From NCBI GenBank assembly GCA_964539025.1, contig CAZIFA010000001.1, positions 248,001 to 312,000 on the forward strand: DNA of 64,000 nucleotides, written 5' to 3'. Source of the stretch: Micavibrio_A sp964539025 (GTDB lineage Bacteria; Pseudomonadota; Alphaproteobacteria; Micavibrionales; Micavibrionaceae). Shown one piece after another: positions 1-8,772 of the stretch. Under the pieces are notes generated by a model. That model saw nothing but the letters and a program-made list of their open reading frames with translations, searched no databases and was not told the DNA's origin. A program made the position numbers and the translations under genes. Position 1 is the stretch's first letter. The number at the start of each line of letters is the position of its first letter.

Positions 1-156
1 CTGGCCGACAAGGCGTTCGCCGTCTTTGGTAAAGGCCACCATGGAAGGCGTGGTACGCGCGCCTTCGGAGTTTTCGATCACCCGCGATTCTTTTCCGTCG
101 ATGACGGCGACGCAGGAGTTCGTTGTACCAAGGTCAATTCCAATTACTTTGCTCAT
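1..156 (-). CDS. dnaK: Chaperone DnaK (Hsp70), N-terminal 52 residues only
   Basis: This is the N-terminus of the Hsp70 chaperone, which refolds proteins by ATP-driven cycles with DnaJ and GrpE. The translation begins MSKVIGIDLGTTNSC, the phosphate-1 loop of the Hsp70 ATPase domain, followed by ENSEGARTTPSMVAF, also typical. The gene runs off the window at base 1, so everything after about residue 52 is missing. A GAGG ribosome site lies just upstream of the ATG. grpE and hrcA are about 23 kb away in this window, so dnaK is not in one operon with them here. Identification is secure because the segment is almost invariant in the family. Confidence 0.96.
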   Translation of the reverse strand, partial: MSKVIGIDLGTTNSCVAVIDGKESRVIENSEGARTTPSMVAFTKDGERLVGQ

Positions 157-428
157 TTTCTACCTCTTCATATTGGCAAATTTTCGGGGCTTGCCCGATT
201 AGTGCAGCACAAGCCCACCATTTCCATAGACCGCGCTTTGCGGCTATTAACTTTTATATAGCATACCGCCGCCCAAATGCGAGTCCGGAAACGCAAATTT
301 AAGTGCCTGTATTCAGGCCACTTTTTTGCGGTTCTTGTTGCTTGTACGAAGCAGGCGGCCCAATGGATCATCAATGTTTGACATAATCTAAAAATTCACT
401 ATTCTGTGCGCCTGAAAAATACAGGTTT

Positions 429-995
429 ATGGCCATGGCAAGAGAACCGGCGGGTTTTGAAATAGCATTCAGGAGAGCCACGCGTAAAGCGGAAGCTTCG
501 TTGCGCACGAGCCCGCATAAAGAACCGGAGTTTGATCAAAAACTGACGGAGGCTAGCCACTGCATCCACAGGTTTCTCAATGATGCGCGTAAAACAGGTT
601 CAATCGACGATTATGAATCATATTATATGGCGATGAAACCGGGAGTGCCGGAATCTAAAAAATTTACGATCATGGGTGCCATGAGCGAGGAACGGTATCA
701 GAACAGAAAGAGACAGCCGAAGGATTTCTTTATCTATCTCGAACTGGACCGCGCGGGTGATTTGCGATTGAAATTTCAACCAACCACAGGGCTGCCAATG
801 GCGATCATGACCCGACATTTTAGAAAAGAGCGTAGGCCTGCCCATATGTATACACTCAGACAAGGTGTGCCTTTTAATAACTATGCTTCACAAAAAGGGC
901 GCGAGACTTTGGTCGTGATTGCAAACGCACTGGCCTATAGCAGTGTGGAATTCAGGCAGGCGGCAAGACGCTTAGAAGCGCGAATGGCGCCTTAA
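429..995 (+). CDS. Hypothetical protein, 188 aa
   Basis: I do not recognise this protein. It is soluble by appearance, basic, and has no signal peptide or membrane segment. The N-terminal third is helical and rich in Ala, Arg and Glu; the middle contains a stretch reading FIYLELDRAGDLRLKF that looks like beta strands. Two in-frame ATGs sit six bases apart at 429 and 435; I keep the first. The 272 bases between it and divergent dnaK hold both promoters; the only thing I see there is a CTATATAA-like box on the minus strand. Its stop overlaps by four bases the stop of the convergent methyltransferase gene, which supports the 3' end. Confidence 0.6.
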   Translation: MAMAREPAGFEIAFRRATRKAEASLRTSPHKEPEFDQKLTEASHCIHRFLNDARKTGSIDDYESYYMAMKPGVPESKKFTIMGAMSEERYQNRKRQPKDFFIYLELDRAGDLRLKFQPTTGLPMAIMTRHFRKERRPAHMYTLRQGVPFNNYASQKGRETLVVIANALAYSSVEFRQAARRLEARMAP

Positions 996-2116
996 AGCCC
1001 TGCCGCTTGTTCGAGGTAGTGGCTGCCGATGCCAAAAGCGTTTTTGGCGGCCGCGATTTTCGGAAGGATAGCGTCGTTTTTGCCTTTGCCGGTTTTGGAC
1101 GCGACGATCAAAACGTTTTTGGGCGTGTGTTCGGTGGCGATGAATTCGAACACTTTTACGTTATACCCGAAATATTCGAGGATGAGTGCGCGAAGCCCGT
1201 CCGTCACCATTTCCGCCTGACGTTCGAGGAAGATGCCGTGGCGTAATAGGAAGTCATCGCCGGATTTTTTGGAAGCTTCCATTTCACGGCGGATTTGTTT
1301 GTGACAGCATGGCGCAACGACGATCAATTCCGCGCCTGCCTTGATGCCCTTGGCAATCGCATCGTCGGTGGCGGTATCGCACGCATGCAGCGCGATCAGG
1401 ACATCCGCGTCGCTGGCGTCATAGCTTTCGATCGTACCTTGAGTGAAGGAAAGATTTGTGAAATCCGCCTTGGCGGCGATTTTCGTGCATAAATCGACCA
1501 TATCTTCGCGGTATTCCACACCCGTAACGTGCGGCGCGAAGCCCTGCGATGTCAGATAATCGTACAGCGCGAAGGTGAGGTAACCCTTGCCCGAACCCAT
1601 ATCGACGATTTTTGCGGGCTTCTTGATTAGGCCGGAAAGTATTTCGACATATTTGTCGATCTGGCGGTATTTGTCCTGCGCGGATTTGAGAACGGCGCCG
1701 GATGCGTCGGTGATGCCAAGATCGTGCAGATATGGCTTGATCGCCACGAGGCGTTTCTTTTCGCGGTCATGGGCGAGGGAAGGTTTTTCTTTTGTGGTCG
1801 CGGGCGATTTTTTAATCTTGCCGTTATCGGATGTTAAATCGAATTCCGTGGTGAACAAATTCGCCGTTTTGAATTCGGATGCGAGCGCTTTTTCGATGCG
1901 CTCGATCCCGTCTTCGATGTCGTAGTTTTTGACGATATCGCGGGTTTTGTGGGTGTAGGTAAAGCTGAGCTTTTCCGCGCCCTTGATCAGGATTTTTTTA
2001 ACCGTGATTTTTTTGAGGTCTTCGCTCCCCACGTAATGGCCGAGCGTGAGTTTGACGAAAATGCCATCATCGAGCGCGCTGCGGGCGGAGACCAGAAAGG
2101 GGGTTCTTAAAGCCAT
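992..2116 (-). CDS. Class I SAM-dependent methyltransferase (Methyltransf_32-like)
   Basis: The C-terminal two thirds form a Rossmann-type methyltransferase. Motif I is VDMGSGKGYLTFALYDYL at about residues 172-189, followed by GVEYREDMVD (acidic end of strand 2). Further on come LIALHACDTATDDA and IVVAPCCHKQIRREM, the ALHACD and PCCHKQ signatures I associate with the Methyltransf_32 family. The N-terminal 110 residues look like a separate domain, possibly substrate binding. The substrate cannot be read from the sequence; an RNA or a small molecule are both possible. The gene is convergent with the gene ending at 995 and divergent from the YdeI-like gene, with only 44 bases between the two starts. 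Confidence 0.8.
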   Translation of the reverse strand: MALRTPFLVSARSALDDGIFVKLTLGHYVGSEDLKKITVKKILIKGAEKLSFTYTHKTRDIVKNYDIEDGIERIEKALASEFKTANLFTTEFDLTSDNGKIKKSPATTKEKPSLAHDREKKRLVAIKPYLHDLGITDASGAVLKSAQDKYRQIDKYVEILSGLIKKPAKIVDMGSGKGYLTFALYDYLTSQGFAPHVTGVEYREDMVDLCTKIAAKADFTNLSFTQGTIESYDASDADVLIALHACDTATDDAIAKGIKAGAELIVVAPCCHKQIRREMEASKKSGDDFLLRHGIFLERQAEMVTDGLRALILEYFGYNVKVFEFIATEHTPKNVLIVASKTGKGKNDAILPKIAAAKNAFGIGSHYLEQAAGL

Positions 2117-2160
2117 GGGATGTTATAGAATGGCGGGGCGGGTTTGTAAAAGGGCATTGC

Positions 2161-2412
2161 ATGGCAAAAAAGACGATTAGCGGGGGCGTGGTGCATGATC
2201 TTCCGGCGGATTTGAAGAAGGTTCTGCTCGCGCATGCGAAAATGCTCGAAGCGTGGGAGGATATCACGCCGCTCGCCCGCAATGAATTTATCTGCTGGAT
2301 CGAGGACGCGAAAAAGCCGGAGACGAGGGCGAAGAGAATTAACGTTGCCCGCTCGAAATTAGAGGCCGGGGAGCGACGCCCGTGTTGCTGGCCGGGGTGT
2401 AGGCATAGGTGA
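2161..2412 (+). CDS. YdeI/OmpD-associated (OmdA) family protein, short form
   Basis: This 83-residue protein matches the C-terminal part of the YdeI/OmpD-associated family: DLPADLKKVLLAHAKMLEAW, then ITPLARNEFICWIEDAKKPETR with RAKRI, and a terminal RRPCCWPGC segment. The biochemical role of the family is not established; some members have been linked to bacteriocin or peptide tolerance. Only the small domain is present, which is a known architecture. The promoter must lie in the 44-base gap shared with the divergent methyltransferase gene. Confidence in family is good, in function low. Confidence 0.75.
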   Translation: MAKKTISGGVVHDLPADLKKVLLAHAKMLEAWEDITPLARNEFICWIEDAKKPETRAKRINVARSKLEAGERRPCCWPGCRHR

Positions 2413-2471
2413 TTAATGTTTAGCGAAGATGTTGGTCCCAGCCGCCGACAAACGGTCTGCCATATATAAAG

Positions 2472-2903
2472 TTATGCATGTACTGGTTCTCTGACAAGCG
2501 GCCTGCCACCTCGGTCACGGCTAACGATCCTTATGGTGCCGCCGCTGGCAACATAGTCGCGCTCCAACTCCACTTGCCGAATGGATCTATCCATTTCTCT
2601 TTGATAATCCTCAACGCGAGGTTTAATGCGCTGCATGTGTCCTATCACATCATTGGCAAAATCAACAAGGCTGGAGGGCGGCGGATTGTCACTTGGGACC
2701 CTCGGGTCGTAATATGTTTGCAAGACGTCGATAGCATACTTTGCGGCATTGGTGGCTCTATGCCATCTGCTTGTAAAGCTGTTCCATTCACCGAAAGCCC
2801 GTTGCATGCTGCCTTGTACGCAGCGTACATCTCTAATCAGTGCTTGCGAACAAGCGCTGCCTTCAAAATGTTTCATGAGATCAATCACTATGTCATCTGC
2901 CAT
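2472..2903 (-). CDS. Hypothetical protein, tandem paralog A (143 aa)
   Basis: This is an unrecognised soluble, mainly helical protein. It is clearly paralogous to the gene immediately upstream: both share IDLMKHF near the N-terminus, a DNPPPSSLVDFANDVI (A) or NNPPPSHLINFANDVI (B) block in the middle, LERDYVASGGT (A) or MERDFIASNGT (B) after it, and GRPLVR or GRPFVR near the C-terminus. I chose the ATG at 2903, because it aligns with the partner's start and lies two bases after its stop. A longer frame exists upstream but reads through the neighbour's coding region. The pair likely forms one transcript. Confidence 0.7.
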   Translation of the reverse strand: MADDIVIDLMKHFEGSACSQALIRDVRCVQGSMQRAFGEWNSFTSRWHRATNAAKYAIDVLQTYYDPRVPSDNPPPSSLVDFANDVIGHMQRIKPRVEDYQREMDRSIRQVELERDYVASGGTIRIVSRDRGGRPLVREPVHA

Positions 2904-2905
2904 GG

Positions 2906-3352
2906 CTAGCAATAAGTAGGGCTTTGATTCATGCCGCGAACAAATGGTCTGCCATATTGATCGTGGTTCGTGATTTTTTTTGTACCATTGCTTGCAATGA
3001 AATCGCGTTCCATTTCCAGCATTTCGATTAATTTGCTCATCTCTTCCTCCCACATCCCTGCACGAGACTTGAGTTGCTGAATATGTTCAATCACATCATT
3101 GGCAAAATTGATCAGATGGGAAGGGGGCGGGTTATTCTCCAAAGCATTCGGAGTGAAATATTTTTGTAGGATTTCAATAGTGCCATTTACAGCATATTCA
3201 GCTCTGCTATGTCTGCTATTAGCGTTGTTCCATTGGTTGCAGGATATTTGCATCCACTTTTCTACATATTCTACATCCTCAATCATTGATTCAGGTGCGT
3301 TGGCACGATCTGTGAAATGCTTCATAAGATCAATCGTAATTTCTTTAGCCAT
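2906..3352 (-). CDS. Hypothetical protein, tandem paralog B (148 aa)
   Basis: This is the upstream member of the tandem pair; it shares the IDLMKHF, NPPPS-x-L, FANDVI and GRP-x-VR blocks with paralog A. The ATG at 3352 is preceded at good distance by AAAGGGG, and is preferred over a TTG five codons upstream that would overlap that ribosome site. It is noticeably more AT-rich than paralog A, so the copies have drifted apart in base composition or came from different donors. No membrane segment or signal is visible. The 48 bases upstream of it separate it from the end of the large coiled-coil gene on the same strand, so all three may be co-transcribed. Confidence 0.7.
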   Translation of the reverse strand: MAKEITIDLMKHFTDRANAPESMIEDVEYVEKWMQISCNQWNNANSRHSRAEYAVNGTIEILQKYFTPNALENNPPPSHLINFANDVIEHIQQLKSRAGMWEEEMSKLIEMLEMERDFIASNGTKKITNHDQYGRPFVRGMNQSPTYC

Positions 3353-3400
3353 GGCCGCCCCTTTCAAGTATCCATAAGTATGCTCTTTCGCAATTATTTG

Positions 3401-5203
3401 TCAAGGCTTGAGATCAAATTCAGTTTGAGTATGAGGCCAATTTATGGGCATTGACTGCCCGTAAAGAGGGCGACGCAACACTGCTTCCATTTGTTTTGGG
3501 AGGTTATCAGCAATAAGTTGATCTACTTTTGTAGAAAGATTTTTGACAGATGGGTTCTGTCGCGCCGCATACATATGTTTCTCAAGATTTTGTATTATCT
3601 TTTCATGCTTGCCCGCTTGGTCCGCTCCTCTTAAATATATGGATAGTTGGGCTTTGTGGTTTTGTAAATTGTTGTAGCCTAGAGTGCTATCAATGAAATT
3701 GCTTCTTGAGGTGATATCACCCATGTGAGACTCGCAAGTAATAACTTCCTCGCCGTCTATGAAAAGCATTAATTTGTTGTCAAATTGAGCAGGGCTTTCG
3801 ATCACAGTGCCTTTCGACGGAAATTTGTTTTTCTCCTCTTGTCGCATCATTACAGCGCTCAAGGCCGTACGAATTGTGCAGATTTCTTGAAAAAGTTTTT
3901 TATCTTTTCTGCTTAATCGGCTGGCAAAAATCCGATCCTCTTCTTTTTCTTTTTCTGCCCCTATAAGCTTTGCAGCTTCTGCGTACTTATTTTTTGTTTC
4001 TGTTCCGAGGATGTAGGTCAGTTGCTGTTTAGCCAATTCAAAAATACGTTTTATATCTTTGGGATTTTTATCTTTATTAAATTTTTCAAGCGCGGTCCTG
4101 AAATCACCCAATGCATCTTCATCAATAGCCCGACTTATAAATTCTTCCATAAGAGGCCTATTCAGCAGTAAATTTAGCGCATCGGGCGCGCGAGTATAGC
4201 GGCGTGCTGCTAGCTCTAAGCTTCGGGCTTTGTTATAAGTAACAATGACCATTTCAGGCCCGCCATCAGGCGAGTCACTTCCAAATTTATCATATAATGT
4301 CTGGCGAAATTCGTATTGAAATCGAGGCGTTCCAAGTGTCCCAAATTGGGTAAAGGGTATGACCAATATAGCTTGCTTTTTAACACTTTGTAGTCGTTCC
4401 GTGAGATATGAAAGCATCTCAGGAAAGTCACCAATTCGTTCTGTGCCAGCGGCGCCGCTTTCAATGTCACGAACTGTGCGGTTCGCGCGGGTCATGGTGT
4501 TTCCTAGCTGAGCAAAGTAGCGAGCTTCATGAGCGTTCGTTTCCGTGTTTGTAATAAGGCCTTGCAACAATTGACCTTGTTCATCAGCATCGCGTAACTG
4601 CTTCCATGTAAATGCTAGTGCAGCGAGCGTTATAAGATCTGCGATGGTGCCGATGTTTTTTAAAACCTTATCCCACCAATCTTCGCTGTCTTTGATTGCT
4701 TTGGCCACTGTATCAGGTTGCTTCTGGAGGGTGTCTTCTACGGAGTTCTGTTGCATCCGTATATCACGCAACTCATTCAAGATATCTTCTGACGGGACAG
4801 GGGAGTCCTCCAGATATTTCATGATTGTCTCTTCAAGACTGTCTTGTTTTTTCAAAACATCGCGAAGTAATTGCTCAATCTCATCTTCTTTACTGGCTTT
4901 TTTAGCATCATTGGTTGTCTGTGGTTGAGCGGGGGCGAGAGGTTGTGTCTGATTTTTCTTCAGTTCTGCTTCGATAGTGTTTTGCTTTGCGCGTAGTTCG
5001 CGCAGTATTTTAAGAATTTCATCTTCTTTTGTGGGCGTATGTTTGGTGGGCTTATCGGTGTTCGCCGGTATTTGCAGTTGCTGGGGAGCTGCGGGATCGC
5101 GTGGTTGTTGCTGGCCTTCCTGCGTCAAGGCGCAAGAGGATGTGCCCATTGCCACCGCGAGGGTGATGCCTGTTTTTGCAATGAATTGCCGCGTTATACT
5201 CAT
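3401..5203 (-). CDS. Large coiled-coil, membrane-anchored hypothetical protein (600 aa)
   Basis: Function unknown. The N-terminus has a basic start and hydrophobic stretch ending GTSSC at residues 20-24, a signal peptide with a poor lipobox (Thr rather than Leu at -3). A Pro/Gln-rich linker follows. Next come three similar heptad-type segments at about residues 60-81, 106-127 and 138-159, each starting E-D-E/I-I and containing L-R-x-L/I-x-x-K/Q-Q; these look like repeated coiled coils. A hydrophobic stretch at about 184-200 is a probable membrane helix. The remaining 400 residues are mixed alpha/beta with VIPFTQFGTLG and EMVIVTYNKA strands and no motif I know. A GGAGAG ribosome site precedes the ATG. 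Base composition is lower in GC than the surrounding housekeeping genes. Confidence 0.75.
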   Translation of the reverse strand: MSITRQFIAKTGITLAVAMGTSSCALTQEGQQQPRDPAAPQQLQIPANTDKPTKHTPTKEDEILKILRELRAKQNTIEAELKKNQTQPLAPAQPQTTNDAKKASKEDEIEQLLRDVLKKQDSLEETIMKYLEDSPVPSEDILNELRDIRMQQNSVEDTLQKQPDTVAKAIKDSEDWWDKVLKNIGTIADLITLAALAFTWKQLRDADEQGQLLQGLITNTETNAHEARYFAQLGNTMTRANRTVRDIESGAAGTERIGDFPEMLSYLTERLQSVKKQAILVIPFTQFGTLGTPRFQYEFRQTLYDKFGSDSPDGGPEMVIVTYNKARSLELAARRYTRAPDALNLLLNRPLMEEFISRAIDEDALGDFRTALEKFNKDKNPKDIKRIFELAKQQLTYILGTETKNKYAEAAKLIGAEKEKEEDRIFASRLSRKDKKLFQEICTIRTALSAVMMRQEEKNKFPSKGTVIESPAQFDNKLMLFIDGEEVITCESHMGDITSRSNFIDSTLGYNNLQNHKAQLSIYLRGADQAGKHEKIIQNLEKHMYAARQNPSVKNLSTKVDQLIADNLPKQMEAVLRRPLYGQSMPINWPHTQTEFDLKP

Positions 5204-5395
5204 TATACGCTCTCCGTGTAGAAGGGGCGTTTATAGCATATTTTTGGATAATATGTAAATAAAAGAATATAAATTATATGGCGGAGAAGGGGCGGAATTA
5301 CTTTGGCTACGCCAAAGTTGCAAACGCTAAGCTCTCTTCGTTCGCTAAGCTTTTTGTGAACCCGGGTGGCCCAAATCTACCACCTTTCCACCATT

Positions 5396-5422
5396 TAAAA
5401 AGCCCCCGTAAAGGGGGCCGTT
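5396..5422 (-). terminator. Rho-independent terminator after tRNA-Ser
   Basis: Read on the minus strand, a GGCCCCC / GGGGGCT stem with a five-base loop is followed by a TTTTT run. It starts a few bases downstream of the tRNA-Ser CCA end. Confidence 0.85.
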
Positions 5423-5426
5423 TAAA

Positions 5427-5516
5427 TGGCGGAGAAGGGGGGATTTGAACCCCCGATGGGCTTTCACCCATGCCGCATTTCGAGTGCGGTACAATCAACC
5501 ACTCTGCCACTTCTCC
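5427..5516 (-). tRNA. tRNA-Ser(CGA)
   Basis: The minus strand folds as a 90-nt class II tRNA: acceptor GGAGAAG pairs with CTTCTCC, the anticodon stem-loop carries CGA, there is a long variable arm (GGCATGGGTGAAAGCCC), and the T arm reads GGGGGTTCAAATCCCCC. The discriminator base is G and CCA is encoded. CGA reads the serine codon UCG. Confidence 0.95.
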
Positions 5517-5659
5517 GCGAAGCCTTTGTCTTTTTGCCCTGTGCTGCGTTGCCCGGCGGTCTCGCCGTGCTCACGTATAAAAATACGCTCCGCGCGGCTC
5601 GCCTTGGTCGCCTAGCACAGGCCAAAAACCCTGTGGCTTTGGGGTTTATATAGGAAGGT

Positions 5660-8101
5660 TTACGGATTGGCAACCTTGGCGCAGAGGGTTTCGATCAGCC
5701 GTTCCTGGCCCATAGCATCGGTCAGTTTCTTGCGTTTGGCGGTCTGGACGTAAAAGCTGTCGATGGCCCGCAGCCCTTGCGTGTTAATCTTTGCCGCCCT
5801 GATATCCAGCCCCTGATCCCGGAAGGTGCAGGCGATATCATAGAGCAGCCCGTGGCGGTCCCGAGTTTCGACCTCTACCACCGTGTCGGTGCCGCTGGCC
5901 TCATTGTTAAGCCGGATTTTGGGCGGAATATCAAAGACGAGGTCTTTTTTCGAAAACGGTTTACGGTGCGCCGCGATTTTTTCATCGATATCGAGCGTGC
6001 CGTTCAGTGCGGCCAAAATCGATTGGCGTATATCGTCCTGCCTGTGTTCCTTGGTGAAGGGAAGCCCGCTCGCGTTCTGGATGATAAAACGGTCCACGGC
6101 ATAGCGCGTGGATTTTGGCTCATTCACCGTGTTGATATAGGCGCGCATAATGCTCGCCCCTTCCGCCGACAACGCGCCGCAAAGCGTAGCGAACAGGCCG
6201 GGGCGATCCGGCGTGTAGACGATCACGACCGTCGCCGATTGATGTTCGTCATGATCGATGGAGATGCGCGTATCGCCTTGTTTGAGATCGTACGGCAGCG
6301 TGACTTCGGCCACCATGCCTGGTTCTTCGCCTTGCATCAATGCGCGGGTTTTTAAATATAATTCTTCGAGCAGGCGCGCTTTCCACGCCGTCCAACGCCC
6401 CGGGCCTACGCCCATGATATCCGCCGTGGTCAGCACGAAGAGCATGTCGAGTCGTTCGGGCGTGCGCATCCGCGCCGAAAAATCAGCGATGGTTTTGGGA
6501 TCGTTCATATTGCGGCGGAACGCGGTGTCGGACATCAATAAATGTTCATGCACGAGCCATGAGACAAGATCGGTTTGTTCCCCGTCCAATCCGAACCGTG
6601 GGCAAAGCGAGAGAGCGAGTTCCGCACCGAGTTCCGCATGCTTGCCGCCGCGGCCTTTGCAGATGTCATGCAAGAACAGCGCGACGAACTGCGCCGTGCG
6701 GTCCTTGATCGTGGCCGCGACATCGGAAGCTATGGGCGCTTCGTCTTTGAGAGCGCCGTCTTCGAGTTTGTGCATTAAATCGATGCAGCGGATCGTGTGT
6801 TCATCGACCGTGAAATAATGATACCGATCGAATTGCATCAGCGCGATGATCTTGCCGAAATCAGGCACGAATTTGCCGAGAACGCCGGATTCATTCATAC
6901 GTCTTAAAGTGAGCGCGGCGTTTTTCTTCGAGGTCAGTATTTCGAGAAAAAGCTTGTTGGCTTCTGCATCCTCGCGCATCGCATCGTCTATGCGGCGCAA
7001 GTTGCGGGTAATGTCTTTGAGCGCGAAGGGGTGGATGTCCTTGCCCGTTTCTTCATGCGCGCGGAACAGGCGAAGCATATCGATGGGCCGGTTTTTGAGA
7101 TCTTGTGCAAAGACCAGACGGTTATCCAATGTTTCAAAGCCGGAATAACATTCGCCTTTCACGGGCGCGTCCGTTTCCTCATGTTCGATGGCGGCGCAGA
7201 GGATGCGGGTTAAATCGCCGATATCGCGGGTGATCAGAAAGTAGTGTTTCATGAAACGTTCGACGGATTTGGCTGTGCGGCGGGATTTATATCCCAGACG
7301 TTCGGCCAGATCAGATTGAATGTCGAAATGCAGCCGTTCTTCGGCGCGGCCCGCGATTTCATGCAAATGGCAGCGTACGTTAAGCAAAAACGCATGCGAG
7401 CGTTTGAATTTTGCGGCCTCCGCCGTGTTCAAAATACCAAGTCCGACCAGATCATCGAGGCGTTTTGCGCCATACAACACATCAGTGATCCAGAGCAGCG
7501 TCTGGAAATCGCGCAACCCGCCTTTGCCCTCCTTGATGTTGGGTTCCAGCACATAGCGCGTGTCGCCGTAACGATTATGCCGTTCGTCACGTTCGATCAG
7601 CTTGTCACGGAAGAAAGCGAGTTTTTCAGGCTTGGATAGCAGCAGCGTGGTTTCTTTTTGCAAATTTTCCGCGATGGCGCGATCACCGAACAATAGGCGG
7701 GAATCCAAAAGGCTTGTTAATATCTTGCTGTCTTTTTTGGCAAGGGTCAGGCAGTCATTCATCGAACGCACGGAATGGCCGACCTTTAACCCTTTGTCCC
7801 ACAGCGCGTAGAGGAATTTTTCGATTCCGGCCTTTTCGCCCGCATCGGCCTCTTGGGGCGTGAAGAACATCAAATCAATATCGGAATAGGGGCAAAGTTC
7901 CCGCCGCCCGTAGCCGCCCAGCGCGAATAAGCACAGGCCGGGCGTGTCCTTGAACATTGTTCCGGCCAGTTCGCGCAGGGTTTCATCCATTAAATCGCTG
8001 TGGGCGTGGCAGAAAGCCGGGCCGGAAAGAGCCCTCGACACAAGTTTATCAAACAAGGGATTCGTGGTGGATACGGCAGGTTTTCGGTCTGGAGCAGACA
8101 T
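5660..8101 (-). CDS. glnD: Bifunctional PII uridylyltransferase / uridylyl-removing enzyme
   Basis: GlnD senses glutamine and adds or removes UMP on PII proteins, setting nitrogen assimilation. The domain order is complete. A nucleotidyltransferase domain carries GGYGRREL and YSDIDL (about residues 62-76). An HD hydrolase domain contains HDICKGRGGKH (about 478-488). Two ACT domains follow, one starting VVIVYTPDRPGLF (about 624-700) and one VVEVETRDRHGLLYDI (about 740-813). At 813 residues it is somewhat shorter than the enterobacterial enzyme (about 890). It is divergent from the LysE-type gene with only 23 bases between starts. Confidence 0.95.
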   Translation of the reverse strand: MSAPDRKPAVSTTNPLFDKLVSRALSGPAFCHAHSDLMDETLRELAGTMFKDTPGLCLFALGGYGRRELCPYSDIDLMFFTPQEADAGEKAGIEKFLYALWDKGLKVGHSVRSMNDCLTLAKKDSKILTSLLDSRLLFGDRAIAENLQKETTLLLSKPEKLAFFRDKLIERDERHNRYGDTRYVLEPNIKEGKGGLRDFQTLLWITDVLYGAKRLDDLVGLGILNTAEAAKFKRSHAFLLNVRCHLHEIAGRAEERLHFDIQSDLAERLGYKSRRTAKSVERFMKHYFLITRDIGDLTRILCAAIEHEETDAPVKGECYSGFETLDNRLVFAQDLKNRPIDMLRLFRAHEETGKDIHPFALKDITRNLRRIDDAMREDAEANKLFLEILTSKKNAALTLRRMNESGVLGKFVPDFGKIIALMQFDRYHYFTVDEHTIRCIDLMHKLEDGALKDEAPIASDVAATIKDRTAQFVALFLHDICKGRGGKHAELGAELALSLCPRFGLDGEQTDLVSWLVHEHLLMSDTAFRRNMNDPKTIADFSARMRTPERLDMLFVLTTADIMGVGPGRWTAWKARLLEELYLKTRALMQGEEPGMVAEVTLPYDLKQGDTRISIDHDEHQSATVVIVYTPDRPGLFATLCGALSAEGASIMRAYINTVNEPKSTRYAVDRFIIQNASGLPFTKEHRQDDIRQSILAALNGTLDIDEKIAAHRKPFSKKDLVFDIPPKIRLNNEASGTDTVVEVETRDRHGLLYDIACTFRDQGLDIRAAKINTQGLRAIDSFYVQTAKRKKLTDAMGQERLIETLCAKVANP

Positions 8102-8124
8102 GAATCCTACTGTATAAAGAGTCT

Positions 8125-8772
8125 ATGGATTTGCAAGCGGCATTCACGGTTTTTATGGCGGTTCTGGCATTGGCGATGAAGCCGGGGCCGGGGATGATGG
8201 CGATTATGTCACGCACGTTATCGCAAGGCATGAAAGCCTGTTTCGTTTTTATGACCGGATTTTGCATCGTTTGCATGGTGTATTTATCGCTGGTTCTCGC
8301 GGGGCTTAAATTCGCGCATGATGATTTGCTGTTTATTTCGATCCTGCTAAAGGCGCTTGCCGCCGTGTACCTAATTTATATTGGTCTTAAGGGGCTGCAA
8401 AATCTCGATGTCGATCTGACCCTGCGCGAATATAAACAGGAAAGCCTGTTCGAAACTTTTACGGGCGCGATCATGCTGACCATCGCCAACCCGCTGATCA
8501 TTTTATTCTATGGCGGATTGCTTCCCACCGTCATTGATATCCCGACCTTAACGCTCGCCGACGGGATCATCATCGGCGCTATCATCTGTTTCGTAGAAAC
8601 GGGTGTGGCGGTGGCATATTGCCTGCCTGTCGCGTTATCGCGCAGCGTGATTTCCGGCAAGATGATGCGCAACATCAATCTGACGTCTAGCATCGTCATG
8701 ATCTTGGTCGGTCTGGTAATCGGTTATTCCGCGATGCCGGCGAAAGATTTGTTATCGGTCTTTCAGGGATAG
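8125..8772 (+). CDS. LysE/RhtB family amino-acid exporter
   Basis: This is a 215-residue inner-membrane protein with about six hydrophobic helices. The first helix ends in ALAMKPGPGMMAIMSRTLSQG, the P-G-P hallmark of LysE/RhtB exporters, and the helix pattern and length match the family. It probably exports an amino acid or related small compound by proton exchange; the substrate is not predictable. An AAAGAG ribosome site precedes the ATG. The 3' end overlaps the end of convergent mutS by 21 bases. Confidence 0.85.
   Translation: MDLQAAFTVFMAVLALAMKPGPGMMAIMSRTLSQGMKACFVFMTGFCIVCMVYLSLVLAGLKFAHDDLLFISILLKALAAVYLIYIGLKGLQNLDVDLTLREYKQESLFETFTGAIMLTIANPLIILFYGGLLPTVIDIPTLTLADGIIIGAIICFVETGVAVAYCLPVALSRSVISGKMMRNINLTSSIVMILVGLVIGYSAMPAKDLLSVFQG

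Noticed and set aside
157..428. CIRCE or RpoH promoter upstream of dnaK
   Set aside because: No TTAGCACTC-N9-GAGTGCTAA repeat is seen anywhere in the window; only a weak CTATATAA box without a convincing -35.
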